Part shown: positions 18,920 through 27,725 of the stretch, piece after piece
Numbering within the stretch: the stretch's first letter is position 1
Layout: every line of letters starts with the position of its first letter
Notes under the pieces: generated by a model
Told to the model about the DNA's origin: nothing
The model's database searches: none
The model's input: the letters and a program-made list of their open reading frames with translations, nothing else
Position numbers and translations under genes: made by a program
Origin: Chromatiales bacterium
GTDB lineage: Bacteria; Pseudomonadota; Gammaproteobacteria; JAGRCI01
Assembly (NCBI GenBank): GCA_020445565.1
Contig: JAGRGI010000095.1
Coordinates: 1-40,456 of the forward strand
Direction: 5' to 3'
Length of the DNA stretch: 40,456 nucleotides

Positions 18920-21900
18920 ATGGACTACAAAGTGACGCGATTCGGAATCGCGTTTTTTCTATCCCTTGTCTTTCTTGCATCCGCCGATGCTGTCTTTGCC
19001 AGCGTTGCCGACACCGCAAACCAGGGTTGGACACAAACCCGCAACGATATCGAACAGACCATTCGCGAACGTGGCGCCGCCAGAGTCATCGTTACCCTGA
19101 AAACACCGGAGCGCCGCGCCAGCGGCGGGCCGGTCAGCACTTCCGCGATCGCCAGCGCCCAGACCCGCACCCTGGATCAACTGCGAAACTCACGCAGCCG
19201 TGTTCTGCGTCGCGGTTCCAGCCTGCCCTTCATGGCACTGGAGATCGATGCCGCATCCCTGGCCACGTTGGAGTCCTCCACCGACGTGGAGAGCATAGAG
19301 ATCGATCGCCTGCACAAAGCCACGCTGTTGGAAAGCATCCCGCAGATCGATGCCGATCTGGCCCATGCCGCCGGGTACACGGGCAACGGACACGCCGTGG
19401 CGATTCTCGATACCGGCGTGCAGGCCGATCACCCGTTCTTCGGCGGCCGCGTGGTGCAGGAAGCCTGCTTTTCGACCACCTATGCCCCTGACAATGCCAC
19501 CTCACTCTGCCCCGGCGGCGTAGACACGCTGACCGGACCGGGCTCAGCGGCGCCCTGCACGCTGTCGGGCTGTTCACATGGCACTCATGTAGCCGGTATC
19601 GCCGCCGGAAACAGCGCAACCCGCGTTGGCGTGGCACCGTCGGCCAACATCATTGCAGTGCAGGTGTTTTCGCGCTTCGACGACCCGGATTTTTGCGGAA
19701 CATCCAGCTGCATCGCCGCCTACAGCAGCGACATCGTTGCCGGCCTCCAATATGTCAACGGTCTGGCAGCCAGCCTGAACGTGGCGGCGGCCAACCTCAG
19801 CCTCGGCGGCCTGGGCTATAGCACCGCCATCGCTTGCGACCAGGACAGCACCAGCACCAGGAACGCCATCGACAGCCTGCGCACCGCCGGCGTCGCCACG
19901 GTTATCGCCTCCGGCAACTCCGGCTATGTAAGTCAGATCGCATCTCCCGGCTGTCTTTCAAACGCCATCTCCGTTGGCTCCGTGGAAACCTCGGATGCGG
20001 TATCGGGTTTCAGCAATTCCGCCAGCTGGCTAAGCCTGCTGGCACCGGGCTCAGGCATCACATCGTCCGTACCGGGCAGCAACTACGGCAGCATGAGCGG
20101 CACCTCCATGGCCACCCCGCACGTCGCTGGCGCCTATGCGGTACTGCGCTCCAAAGATGCCAACGCCAGCATCGATCAAATGACCGCGGCCCTGGCGATA
20201 TCCGGCCTGCCGGTACTCGATTCCGGCAATGACTTCATCAAACCCCGAATCAACGTCAAGTCAGCCGTCGATCTGCTCGCCAATGGCAACGGCGTCAATC
20301 CCATCAACATCGTGATGGACGACGACTATCAGGGAAGCAGCCTGGCAGGCACGTTCTCCACCGTCACCAGCACTTCGGCCTACCGCGGGCGGTATCGGCG
20401 AAGCGGCGCGATCGGGGCAGCCACATTTCAGTTCACTCCCTCGGTACCGACCGCCGGCATCTACCGGGTAATGGCCTGGTGGCCCATCGTCGGTACACTG
20501 TCGACTCAGGCGGCCTTCGATATCGATCACGGCACCGGCAGTGTCACCGTCACCGTCGACCAGACGCAGAATGGCGGCAATTGGGTCACCCTGGGCGATT
20601 TTTTCTTCAACGGCACGAGTACCGAGGCTGTCAAGATCGCCGACCGCAACGGCGGGGCCGTCGCCGCTGATGCCGTGCGCTTCCAATACCTGTCCGCAAG
20701 CGCGGCACCGCTGGTCCTGAATAATCCAGCCTTCCTCAATCCCGCATTGAATCACGCCTACTCGGCCAGTTTGCAGGCCGAAGGCGGCTACCAACCCTAC
20801 AGCTGGACGGTAATCGGCGGCAGCCTGCCCCCTGGCCTGAGCCTGGACAGCGCGACCGGAGAGATAGCCGGCGGGGCAAACACCGTCGGTAGTTATTCCT
20901 TTACCGTGGAAGTCAGAGACGCCACCAACGCCGTTGACACGCGCACATTGAGCCTGGAGGTGACCGACAATCCGGTTTCCCTGGTGATGAGCGCCGACAA
21001 TCAGTTCACCGCTTACCTGGACGGCATCTACCTGATGTCCGGCAACGACTACCAACTTGCCGGTGAGGCCTTTGCCAGTCTGCCCCCCGGGACCCATGTC
21101 CTCGCGGTCAAGGGCGACGATCTTGGCGGTAGCGCCGCCTTTATCGCCCAGATTGAGGCCAATGGCCTGCTCATTACCAGCGATACCAGCTGGAAGGCCA
21201 GCGCCACGCTCGAAGCCGGCTGGGAGCAGCCGGGATTCGACGACAGCGCCTGGCAGCAGGCCAGCAGCTATGGCACCTACGGCGTCGACCCCTGGTTCAA
21301 GAATGTGGCGGGCTTTCCAACCGATTCCGTCGCACAATGGATCTGGACGGATGACAACGTCAACGACGATGTCGCCTATTTGCGCATCCAGTTCGTCGTC
21401 GGCGACGGCAGCGGTACCGCCGTTACTGTAGACAGCGCTGATCTGCCGCCGGGCACCGTCGGGCAGTCCTACTCCCAAACATTGCAATCCAGTGGTGGCA
21501 GTGCACCGTACACCTGGTCCATCGTTTCCGGCTCACTTCCCGATGGTTTGGTATTGGATGACACCAGCGGGGAGATCAGCGGCACCCCGACTACCACCGG
21601 GACCAGCAACTTCACCGTCGAGGTTCAGGACGGCAGCGGCCAGACCGACGCAAAGGCGCTGAGTATCACCATCGACCCGGCCTCCACGACAAACGACTAC
21701 ACCCTTGTCGTCAGCACCGACAACGGCGAGGAGGTGTATTTCAACGGCCTGTTCCTGGGCAGCTCGAGCAACTGGACCGTTGGCAGCACCTACCCGCTCA
21801 CCACCGTCGCCGGTCAGAACACCATTGCCATCCGTGCCACCGATGCCGGCGGCATCGCAGCCCTGATCGCAGAGTTACGCAATGCAGGCGTGGTGGTCGC

Positions 21901-23581
21901 CATCAGCGATGCCAATTGGAAGGTTTCCACCACGGCGCCCGCCGGCTGGGAGCAACCCGGCTTCGACGACAGCGCCTGGAGTCCCGCCACCAGCTTCGGC
22001 GTGTACGGCGTCAGCCCCTGGAACAAACGGGTTTCCGGTCTGCCGAGCGACTCCACAGCCCAGTGGATCTGGGCCGCCGACAACGACAACGTTGACGTGC
22101 TGTATCTGCGCTACAGCTTCTCGGCGGGCGCCAGCGCAAACCCACCGGCGATCACAACCAGCAGTCTGCCGAACGGAACCGTTGGAGCGGCCTATGGCCA
22201 GACCTTGCAACTGACCGGCGGTAACGCGCCCTACACCTGGTCCATTACCTCCGGCGCGCTTCCAGACGGGCTGACCCTGGATGCCGCATCCGGCAACGTC
22301 AGCGGCACCCCGACCACGGCAGCAACCGCTGGCTTCACGGTTCAGGTCCAGGACAACGCCGGGCAAACCGATACGCAGGCGCTGAGCATCAGCGTCGATC
22401 CAGCGACCGTTGCCAATGACTACTCCCTGGTCATCAGTACAGACAACGGCGAGGAGGTCTACTTCAACGGCAGCTTCCTGGGTAGTTCCTCCAACTGGAC
22501 CGTCGGCAGTCTCTACCAGCTCGCCACCGTCTCCGGTCAGAACACGATCGCCGTGAGGGCCACCGATGCTGGCGGAGTCGCCGCCCTGATCGCCGAATTA
22601 CGCAATGCCGGCACCGTGGTCGCCACCAGCGGCGCCAACTGGAAGGTCTCCAGCTCCGCACCCGCCGGTTGGGAACAGCCGGGTTTTGACGACAGTGCAT
22701 GGGTAGCCGCCACCAATTTCGGTACCTATGGCGTCAGCCCGTGGGGCAAGAAGGTCTCCGGCCTGCCGAGCGATTCCACCGCGCAATGGATCTGGGCCGC
22801 CGATAACAGCAACATCGACGTGCTCTATCTTCGGTTCAGCTTCTCGGTCAGTGCCGGTGGCGCCACTCCGCCGTCGATCACCACCACCAGCCTGCCGAAT
22901 GGAACCGTCGGTGAGGGCTACACGCAAACCCTGCAACAGACTGGCGGGAGCGCCCCGCTGACATGGTCCATCATTTCGGGCACGTTGCCCGACGGACTGA
23001 GCCTGGATACCGCCGCCGGGACCATCAGCGGCACACCCGCCAGCTCCGCGACCCACAACTTCACCATCCAGGTGCAAGACAATACGGGTCAGAGTGATAC
23101 CCAGGCGCTGAGCATCACCATCGATCCGGCGACTGTTGCCAACGACTACTCCCTGGTCATCAGCGCCGACAATGGCGAAGAGGTTTATTTCAACGGCCAA
23201 TTCCTCGGCAGCTCCTCCAATTGGACGATTGGCAGCCTCTACCAGCTCGCCACGGTCAGTGGCCAGAACACCATTGCTGTCAGGGCCACCGATGCCGGCG
23301 GAATCGCCGCCCTGATCGCCGAGCTGCGCAATGCCGGCGCACTGGTCGCCACCAGCGGCACAAACTGGAAGGTATCGACCTCTGCGCCGGCAGGCTGGGA
23401 ACAACCCGGTTTCGACGATAGCACCTGGGATTCGGCCACCAGCTATGGTGCCTATGGTGTGGGCCCCTGGGGACAGAAAGTCTCCGGGCTACCGAGTAAT
23501 TCCACTGCCCAGTGGATTTGGGCCAGCGACAATAGCAATGTGGATGAGCTGTTCCTGCGCTTCTCCTTCCTGGTGCCTTGA
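18920..23581 (+). CDS. secreted S8 (subtilisin-like) serine protease with golvesin-like domain and four Ig/jelly-roll modules
   Basis: 1553 residues. Signal peptide: FGIAFFLSLVFLASADAVFA (about 8-27). Inhibitor I9-like propeptide: about 52-136 (ARVIVTLKTPE to IEIDRLHKATL). Catalytic domain: about 140-455 with Asp164 (AILDTGVQADH), His220 (SHGTHVAGIAAG), oxyanion Asn333 (ASGNSG) and Ser396 (GTSMATPHVAGAY); all are present, so activity is expected. Residues about 462-590 resemble the golvesin/xanthan-lyase C-terminal binding domain (YRVMAWWP, then DAVRFQY). From about 598 to the end come four tandem modules of about 240 residues, each a putative Ig (He_PIG) domain followed by a galactose-binding-like jelly roll carrying AGWEQPGFDDSAW. 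The protein ends right after module four with no sorting tail or membrane anchor, so secretion beyond the periplasm, perhaps by type II, is likely. The modules probably bind glycans. It sits between surface-sugar genes and a PEP-CTERM-like protein. Confidence 0.92.
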   Translation: MDYKVTRFGIAFFLSLVFLASADAVFASVADTANQGWTQTRNDIEQTIRERGAARVIVTLKTPERRASGGPVSTSAIASAQTRTLDQLRNSRSRVLRRGSSLPFMALEIDAASLATLESSTDVESIEIDRLHKATLLESIPQIDADLAHAAGYTGNGHAVAILDTGVQADHPFFGGRVVQEACFSTTYAPDNATSLCPGGVDTLTGPGSAAPCTLSGCSHGTHVAGIAAGNSATRVGVAPSANIIAVQVFSRFDDPDFCGTSSCIAAYSSDIVAGLQYVNGLAASLNVAAANLSLGGLGYSTAIACDQDSTSTRNAIDSLRTAGVATVIASGNSGYVSQIASPGCLSNAISVGSVETSDAVSGFSNSASWLSLLAPGSGITSSVPGSNYGSMSGTSMATPHVAGAYAVLRSKDANASIDQMTAALAISGLPVLDSGNDFIKPRINVKSAVDLLANGNGVNPINIVMDDDYQGSSLAGTFSTVTSTSAYRGRYRRSGAIGAATFQFTPSVPTAGIYRVMAWWPIVGTLSTQAAFDIDHGTGSVTVTVDQTQNGGNWVTLGDFFFNGTSTEAVKIADRNGGAVAADAVRFQYLSASAAPLVLNNPAFLNPALNHAYSASLQAEGGYQPYSWTVIGGSLPPGLSLDSATGEIAGGANTVGSYSFTVEVRDATNAVDTRTLSLEVTDNPVSLVMSADNQFTAYLDGIYLMSGNDYQLAGEAFASLPPGTHVLAVKGDDLGGSAAFIAQIEANGLLITSDTSWKASATLEAGWEQPGFDDSAWQQASSYGTYGVDPWFKNVAGFPTDSVAQWIWTDDNVNDDVAYLRIQFVVGDGSGTAVTVDSADLPPGTVGQSYSQTLQSSGGSAPYTWSIVSGSLPDGLVLDDTSGEISGTPTTTGTSNFTVEVQDGSGQTDAKALSITIDPASTTNDYTLVVSTDNGEEVYFNGLFLGSSSNWTVGSTYPLTTVAGQNTIAIRATDAGGIAALIAELRNAGVVVAISDANWKVSTTAPAGWEQPGFDDSAWSPATSFGVYGVSPWNKRVSGLPSDSTAQWIWAADNDNVDVLYLRYSFSAGASANPPAITTSSLPNGTVGAAYGQTLQLTGGNAPYTWSITSGALPDGLTLDAASGNVSGTPTTAATAGFTVQVQDNAGQTDTQALSISVDPATVANDYSLVISTDNGEEVYFNGSFLGSSSNWTVGSLYQLATVSGQNTIAVRATDAGGVAALIAELRNAGTVVATSGANWKVSSSAPAGWEQPGFDDSAWVAATNFGTYGVSPWGKKVSGLPSDSTAQWIWAADNSNIDVLYLRFSFSVSAGGATPPSITTTSLPNGTVGEGYTQTLQQTGGSAPLTWSIISGTLPDGLSLDTAAGTISGTPASSATHNFTIQVQDNTGQSDTQALSITIDPATVANDYSLVISADNGEEVYFNGQFLGSSSNWTIGSLYQLATVSGQNTIAVRATDAGGIAALIAELRNAGALVATSGTNWKVSTSAPAGWEQPGFDDSTWDSATSYGAYGVGPWGQKVSGLPSNSTAQWIWASDNSNVDELFLRFSFLVP
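20711..23581 (+). repeat. four tandem ~720-bp modules in the subtilase gene
   Basis: Module starts lie near 20711, 21425, 22148 and 22874. Each encodes an Ig-like domain (LPxGTVGxxYxQTLQ, then LPDGLxLD and ISGTP) and a jelly-roll domain (NGEEVYFNG, GFDDSAW, AQWIWAAD). Modules 2-4 are very similar. Over the 97 residues from ANDYSLVIS to GFDDS(A/T)W, modules 3 and 4 differ at 9 positions by my count. Module 1 is the most diverged. DNA differences are mostly at third positions. Confidence 0.9.
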
Positions 23582-23665
23582 GATCGCCAGGCACGCTGTA
23601 TGCCCTGACCGGTCGAACCGTGAGCTGCCAGCATGGCCACCGGTCTGAATAGCGACTGTCGAGAG

Positions 23666-23684
23666 TGTCAGTTTTTTTTACAAC
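23666..23684 (+). repeat. 19-bp T-tract motif, copy 1
   Basis: TGTCAGTTTTTTTTACAAC. It matches copy 2 at 17 of 19 positions. The ends TGT and ACA are inverted to each other around the T-run, so it could be a regulator site; position 85 bases after the protease stop also allows a role in termination. Confidence 0.6.
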
Positions 23685-23916
23685 CCTCAGGGAGTTGCCC
23701 GATACATGGGTTGTAGAGAGGGCGAGACCGGAAGCAAGAAGGTTTTCGCGGATCTGAGGTGAGCCATCGCTCCCAGTTGACGAAAACAAGCAAAGTCTCT
23801 GGCCTTCTTGACTCGTCTGCGGCGGGTCGGTAGTTCCCGGACAAGCTCCCGGCCACTCCGAGAGCTGCCGGCCCAACGCAACAGGCGCCGGAAGGGGAGC
23901 TTTTCCACGGCGTGAC

Positions 23917-23935
23917 TGTCATGTTTTTTTACAAC
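23917..23935 (+). repeat. 19-bp T-tract motif, copy 2
   Basis: TGTCATGTTTTTTTACAAC, same orientation as copy 1 and 251 bases away; it ends 170 bases before the start codon of the PEP-CTERM-like gene, a plausible place for an upstream activator site. Confidence 0.6.
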
Positions 23936-24105
23936 GCCCGCCCTGATACACTTTAGGCCGGCATCAACAACATGGCAACACACTGATATTAAAAGAAAAA
24001 TAAAAATATTGCATGAATTTTGCCTTTAAAACGTGAACAGATTTTGGATCGGTAAAGCAGATTCCAATCACAAGAATTCGAAACAGAGAAAGAGTGAGAA
24101 AATTC

Positions 24106-24867
24106 ATGAGCATAGAAAAGGCTTTCAACGCGATCCGAACCTGGGCAACGGGTCTGGCCCTGGTGGCGGCAAGCGCCATGCCGCTGTCGGCGTCTGCCGG
24201 GCTGATCCAAATGTCGAGTGGCGTTGGATCCTTCAGCAATGTCTCTTTCCTGGCGGGCCCGGTGGGCACCCTGACGACCCCCGGCTTCACAACTGCATTC
24301 ACCAACGCGGATTTTGCCGCAGCCCGATCCGGCGCGGAGACGTCTAACGTCGTCACTCCGCATCCGGCGTGGAAACCCGTACTCAACACGGACCTGAGCG
24401 CTCGCTGGATTTCCACGGAAACGACGTCGAGCGCGACGGGGCGCAGCGCCTTGTTCGCGGTGCCTTTCTTCATTCCCGGCCCCCTCGTCAGCGCGGCGAT
24501 CGAGTTCAACTACATGGTGGACAATGGCCTCGGCAGCGTCATCAACGGTAGCACCATCAATCAGGGCCTGTTCATCAATGGAACAGCGCTGTCGGGCACG
24601 ACCACCACCGCGCAGCAGGTCAGCGTCAGTAACTTTCAGTCCGATCAACAGATCATCCGCACCGACATCGTCTCCCTGTTGCAAACCGGCATTAACTGGC
24701 TCTACATCAACGCCTCCAATGCGGGCGGTCCGTCGGGCCTGATCTTCTCCACGGAGATCGAGTTTGTAGAGGCGACGCAAAACCCAGGCATCCCGGTTCC
24801 TTCCGTGATCGCACTGCTGGCCATTGGCGCTTTGGCATTCCGTGCGAGGGTCTCGCCGAGAGCCTGA
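24106..24867 (+). CDS. secreted protein with PEP-CTERM-like sorting tail
   Basis: 253 residues from ATG 24106; GAGTGAG lies 5-12 bases upstream. A GTG at 24094 is in frame but less likely. Signal peptide: TWATGLALVAASAMPLSASA. The mature part is a beta-rich, Ser/Thr/Asn-rich domain of about 200 residues without a known name. The C-terminus is GIPVPSVIALLAIGALAFRARVSPRA: a proline motif (PVPS in place of PEPS), a hydrophobic helix and a basic tail, which is the three-part plan of exosortase substrates. PEP-CTERM proteins are anchored or released at the surface together with exopolysaccharide. No exosortase gene is in the window, so the substrate status is inferred from the tail alone. A terminator follows. 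Confidence 0.72.
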   Translation: MSIEKAFNAIRTWATGLALVAASAMPLSASAGLIQMSSGVGSFSNVSFLAGPVGTLTTPGFTTAFTNADFAAARSGAETSNVVTPHPAWKPVLNTDLSARWISTETTSSATGRSALFAVPFFIPGPLVSAAIEFNYMVDNGLGSVINGSTINQGLFINGTALSGTTTTAQQVSVSNFQSDQQIIRTDIVSLLQTGINWLYINASNAGGPSGLIFSTEIEFVEATQNPGIPVPSVIALLAIGALAFRARVSPRA

Positions 24868-24897
24868 TCGCGGCCCTTTGAGCCAGACGATACGCAG

Positions 24898-24922
24898 CAG
24901 GCCCCCGAATGGGGGCCTGTTT
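24898..24922 (+). terminator. Rho-independent terminator after the PEP-CTERM-like gene
   Basis: CAGGCCCCC (24898-24906) and GGGGGCCTG (24911-24919) form a perfect 9-bp stem with a GAAT tetraloop followed by TTTCG. It lies 31 bases after the stop codon. The short T-run makes it moderate rather than strong. Confidence 0.8.
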
Positions 24923-25128
24923 CGTTGATCGTCAGCAATGTCTTACTCGTACGCTTCGTTTTCGTTTGCCATACCGTTTCAAACAGACCCCATATCCCAC
25001 CGATAGCCAGCGCCTCCAAACCCGCCGGTCCTCCAATCGGTATTGCCACATTCAGGCAAAGGAGGCCGAGGCCACGCCACGGCTCCCTCCTGGAGGGTCT
25101 GGCAGCCGAGTGGGGTGATGCGGTTGGA

Positions 25129-26610
25129 TCATTCCCGCCGGGCGTTTGTCCTGAGGGTATTGATGATTCCCGTCGTACTTTTTTGGTCGACCAGATCGAT
25201 GAGCCGAACGCTCCCCCCCCAGGACCGGACTTCCCTGGCACCCACCACCTCATCTTCGCGATAGTCAGCGCCTTTGGCCAGCACGTCGGGGCGAACCTGC
25301 CTGATCAGTTCCAACGGGGTGTCTTCGTCGAACAGGATCACCGCATCCACCGAGGCCAGGGCCGCGAGCACCCTGGCCCGATCCCCTTCGGGGATGACCG
25401 GTCGCCCCTCCCCTTTCAAGGCCCGCACGGAGCGGTCGGAATTGAGGCCCACCACCAGGCGGTTACCCAATCGTCGCGCCTTTTCCAGATAGCTCACGTG
25501 GCCGACGTGCAGCAGGTCGAAACAGCCGTTGGTGAAGACAACGCGCTCACCTTTGGCCCGCCAGCGTGCCAACCACTGCGCCAAACGCTCCTGGTCGCAG
25601 ATCTTGGAAGCCTGCTCGATGGCGTCTTCCTCCCTGATCGCTGTCAATAACTCGGCCTGGGTGATCGGCGCGGTACCCACCTTGGCCACCACCACACCGG
25701 CCGCCAGATTGGCCAAGTGGGCACTGTCACGATGGTTCAACCCGCCGGCCAGGGCAGCGGCAAACACCGCTATCACGGTATCCCCCGCACCGGAGACATC
25801 GAAGACCTCTCGCGCCACGGCCGGTACGATCTCGGTGCGGTCGGCCTCCACCAGGGCCATTCCCGCCTCGCTGAGTGTCAGCACCAGATAGTCCAGCCGC
25901 AGCTCTTCGCGCATCGTGGCCGCGGCGCCCAGCAGGGCGTTGGTGTCACCGACCGACACCCCGGTTGCCAGGGCCAGTTCGGAACGATTGGGGGTAATCA
26001 GGGTGGCGCCGGCATAACGGCTAAAATCCCGCCCCTTGGGATCGACCAAAACCGGCAGCCGGTGTGCTCGTGCCAGGTCGATCAATCGCCGGCAAAGCAC
26101 GTCGGACAGTACGCCCTTGGCATAGTCGGACAGCACCATCGCCCCCGCCTCCGGCAGACGCGACGCCACCAGGCTGAGAATGTTGGCCTGTTCTTCTTCA
26201 CCAATCGGTTCCGGATTCTCGTCGTCGATACGCAGCATCTGCTGATGGTTGCCCACCACACGGGTCTTGACCGTCGTACCCCGTTTTATGCAGGCGATGA
26301 CACCGTCGGTTCCCACCCCCTCCTCGGCCAGACTGCCGAGTAGCCCGTCACGCCCGGCATCGGTGCCCGTCACGCCGATCACGTCCACCGTCAAGCCGAG
26401 TCGCGCCAGGTTTCTGGCCACATTGGCCGCTCCGCCGGCCGCTTGCGTCTCCCTTTGCAAATGCACGATGGGTACCGGCGCCTCCGGCGATATTCGCCCT
26501 ACTTTGCCCCACAGATAACGATCGAGGATCAGGTCACCCACCACCAGGACGGTGCGCCGCGTAAAGCCATGCCTGACGGTTTCAAACACCTGTTGTGCAG
26601 ATTCGAACAT
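25129..26610 (-). CDS. hldE: bifunctional heptose-7-phosphate kinase / heptose-1-phosphate adenylyltransferase
   Basis: 493 residues from ATG 26610 (MFESAQQVFETVRHGFTRRT); the frame stays open to 26730 but the extra part is not family-like. The N-terminal PfkB-type kinase shows AAGGAANVARNLARLG and the catalytic DVSGAGDTVIAVFAAALAGG. The C-terminal cytidylyltransferase-like domain (from about residue 355) shows FTNGCFDLLHVGHVSYLEKA with the HxGH motif and SDRSVRALKGEGRPV. It makes ADP-D-glycero-D-manno-heptose precursors for the LPS inner core, so the organism has heptose-containing LPS. Order kinase-transferase and length match E. coli HldE. It lies 79 bases after the YdjM-like gene on the same strand. 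Confidence 0.97.
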   Translation of the reverse strand: MFESAQQVFETVRHGFTRRTVLVVGDLILDRYLWGKVGRISPEAPVPIVHLQRETQAAGGAANVARNLARLGLTVDVIGVTGTDAGRDGLLGSLAEEGVGTDGVIACIKRGTTVKTRVVGNHQQMLRIDDENPEPIGEEEQANILSLVASRLPEAGAMVLSDYAKGVLSDVLCRRLIDLARAHRLPVLVDPKGRDFSRYAGATLITPNRSELALATGVSVGDTNALLGAAATMREELRLDYLVLTLSEAGMALVEADRTEIVPAVAREVFDVSGAGDTVIAVFAAALAGGLNHRDSAHLANLAAGVVVAKVGTAPITQAELLTAIREEDAIEQASKICDQERLAQWLARWRAKGERVVFTNGCFDLLHVGHVSYLEKARRLGNRLVVGLNSDRSVRALKGEGRPVIPEGDRARVLAALASVDAVILFDEDTPLELIRQVRPDVLAKGADYREDEVVGAREVRSWGGSVRLIDLVDQKSTTGIINTLRTNARRE

Positions 26611-26689
26611 ATCTCTGACCGGATGGGAGTGATGGACGTCGAGCAAAAATGCGCTGCGGCTAAGTTTAGACGTCTGCGGCAACGCTGAC

Positions 26690-27232
26690 TCAATGCCCGC
26701 CCGCTCGGCTGCGGGCCCGCAACCCCGCAATCAGCACCCACAGCCCAACCACCGGCAACCAGACCCAAAGCAGTTCGCTTTTGATAACCCGCAGCCCCCA
26801 TTCGCTGAAGAACGCGCCCGCGCCGATCGGCGAGACCTCAATGGGTCGCCAGGGCAGAAAATAGCGGCCATCGTCAAAGGGAGCGAAGAAAGCGATGCCC
26901 AATCCGCCGTTGGTCATGGCATCCAACAGCCCGTGGCTCGCGGTAACCAGGCCGATCACCAGCGCCAACGACGCAAACCCCGCCGCCGGGGCGGCAGACC
27001 GAATTCGCCAGGCGACCAATAAGCCAACGAGCAGCGCCGCGGCCAGGGAATGGCTAATTCCACGATGACCCAGCACATGCTCATAGGGAATGCCCAGGGG
27101 AAAGGCAATAACATCAAGGTCGGGCACAACGCTGGCAAGGGCTGCGTACAGCCACAAGCGCGCCCCGGCGGCGGGAAAAGTTGCCTGTACAACGGCTACG
27201 CCTACCAGAACATGAGTAAATAAAGAAGCCAA
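26690..27232 (-). CDS. YdjM/DUF457-like inner-membrane metal-dependent hydrolase
   Basis: 180 residues beginning MASLFTHVLVGVAVVQ. The family marks are all visible: the early TH pair, ASVVPDLDVIAF with two Asp, GHRGISHSLAAALLVG with conserved His, and ASHGLLDAMTNGG. About five hydrophobic segments are spread along the chain. In the family these His/Asp residues are thought to bind metal, and E. coli YdjM is under LexA control; the physiological substrate is unknown. Upstream of hldE and in the same direction, so the two may be co-transcribed. Confidence 0.85.
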   Translation of the reverse strand: MASLFTHVLVGVAVVQATFPAAGARLWLYAALASVVPDLDVIAFPLGIPYEHVLGHRGISHSLAAALLVGLLVAWRIRSAAPAAGFASLALVIGLVTASHGLLDAMTNGGLGIAFFAPFDDGRYFLPWRPIEVSPIGAGAFFSEWGLRVIKSELLWVWLPVVGLWVLIAGLRARSRAGGH

Positions 27233-27323
27233 GCAGAGTCCTGCCGTGTTATTCCCAACAAGCGATACGGAATACTGACCGACTATCGCGAGACCTTACC
27301 CCGGTTCCACGAAGACATGACAC

Positions 27324-27725
27324 TCAACCGCGACGTCGACGCAACTTGTAGGCCGTCATGGCCGGTACCAGAGAATCGATTGGCAGATTTTCAAGCCCCA
27401 ACGCGTCCTCGGCCCTGAGCAACAGCGCATCGATATCGGCGACGCGGCCCTGTTGCGTAAGGGCATAGCGATCCGCCAGACCCAGCAAGCCCCCGCAATG
27501 CACCTTTACCAGAACGCTTTGGGGCATGGTGCCAAGGTCATCTTCAACCCCAAAGGCGGGAATGCCCTGGCGACGAAGGCTCTGCTCGAACCCGCAACAG
27601 CGCTGCAACGCCGCGGAGTCGCCGCAGTGCACCGCGGGACCGGTACGTTCGGTGACCGCCAGGGCGTGGCGACAACCGAACCCTGCCCCCAGCACCGCAT
27701 CGGAAAACGGGCATTTGGGTTCCAT
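27324..27725 (-). CDS. small cysteine-rich protein of unknown function
   Basis: 133 residues. Cysteines at 5, 18, 34, 43, 44 and 77; the set C5 (MEPKCPFS), C18 (GFGCRHA), C34 and C43/C44 could bind an Fe-S cluster or zinc. The second half contains GIPAFGVEDDLGTMPQSVLVKVHCGGLLGL. No signal peptide or membrane segment is visible, so a cytosolic location is likely. The ATG shares one base with the stop of the DUF2845 gene (TGATG), so the pair is translationally coupled. I do not recognise a named family with certainty. Confidence 0.7.
   Translation of the reverse strand: MEPKCPFSDAVLGAGFGCRHALAVTERTGPAVHCGDSAALQRCCGFEQSLRRQGIPAFGVEDDLGTMPQSVLVKVHCGGLLGLADRYALTQQGRVADIDALLLRAEDALGLENLPIDSLVPAMTAYKLRRRRG

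Larger units (their letters stand above)
23582..24105. other. intergenic region with two T-tract motifs
   Basis: 524 bases between the protease gene and the PEP-CTERM-like gene. It contains two copies of a 19-bp T-rich motif (23666-23684 and 23917-23935) and then turns A-rich (23985-24060) before the next gene. Minus-strand open frames of up to 98 codons cross it, but none has a recognisable product or clear start signal. Confidence 0.55.

Noticed and set aside
20261-21487. 408-codon minus-strand frame inside the subtilase gene, plus related frames in the later modules
   Set aside because: They recur in each module because the underlying DNA is repeated; they are shadows of the coding strand.
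20711-23581. Regular repeats taken as a possible CRISPR or satellite array
   Set aside because: The period is about 720 bases, fully in frame, and encodes protein domains.
23687-23983. 98-codon minus-strand frame between the T-tract motifs
   Set aside because: Arg/Leu-rich translation without a recognisable family; it crosses one motif copy and has no clear start signal. A small mobile element was considered, but no terminal inverted repeats or target duplications were seen.
23985-24060. Sigma-54-type promoter before the PEP-CTERM-like gene
   Set aside because: TGGCAACAC and TTGCAT are present but their GG and GC are not at the required 10-base spacing.
24925-25128. Possible gene remnant between the PEP-CTERM-like terminator and hldE
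   Set aside because: Both strands have short hydrophobic open stretches, but none has a start signal or a recognisable domain.
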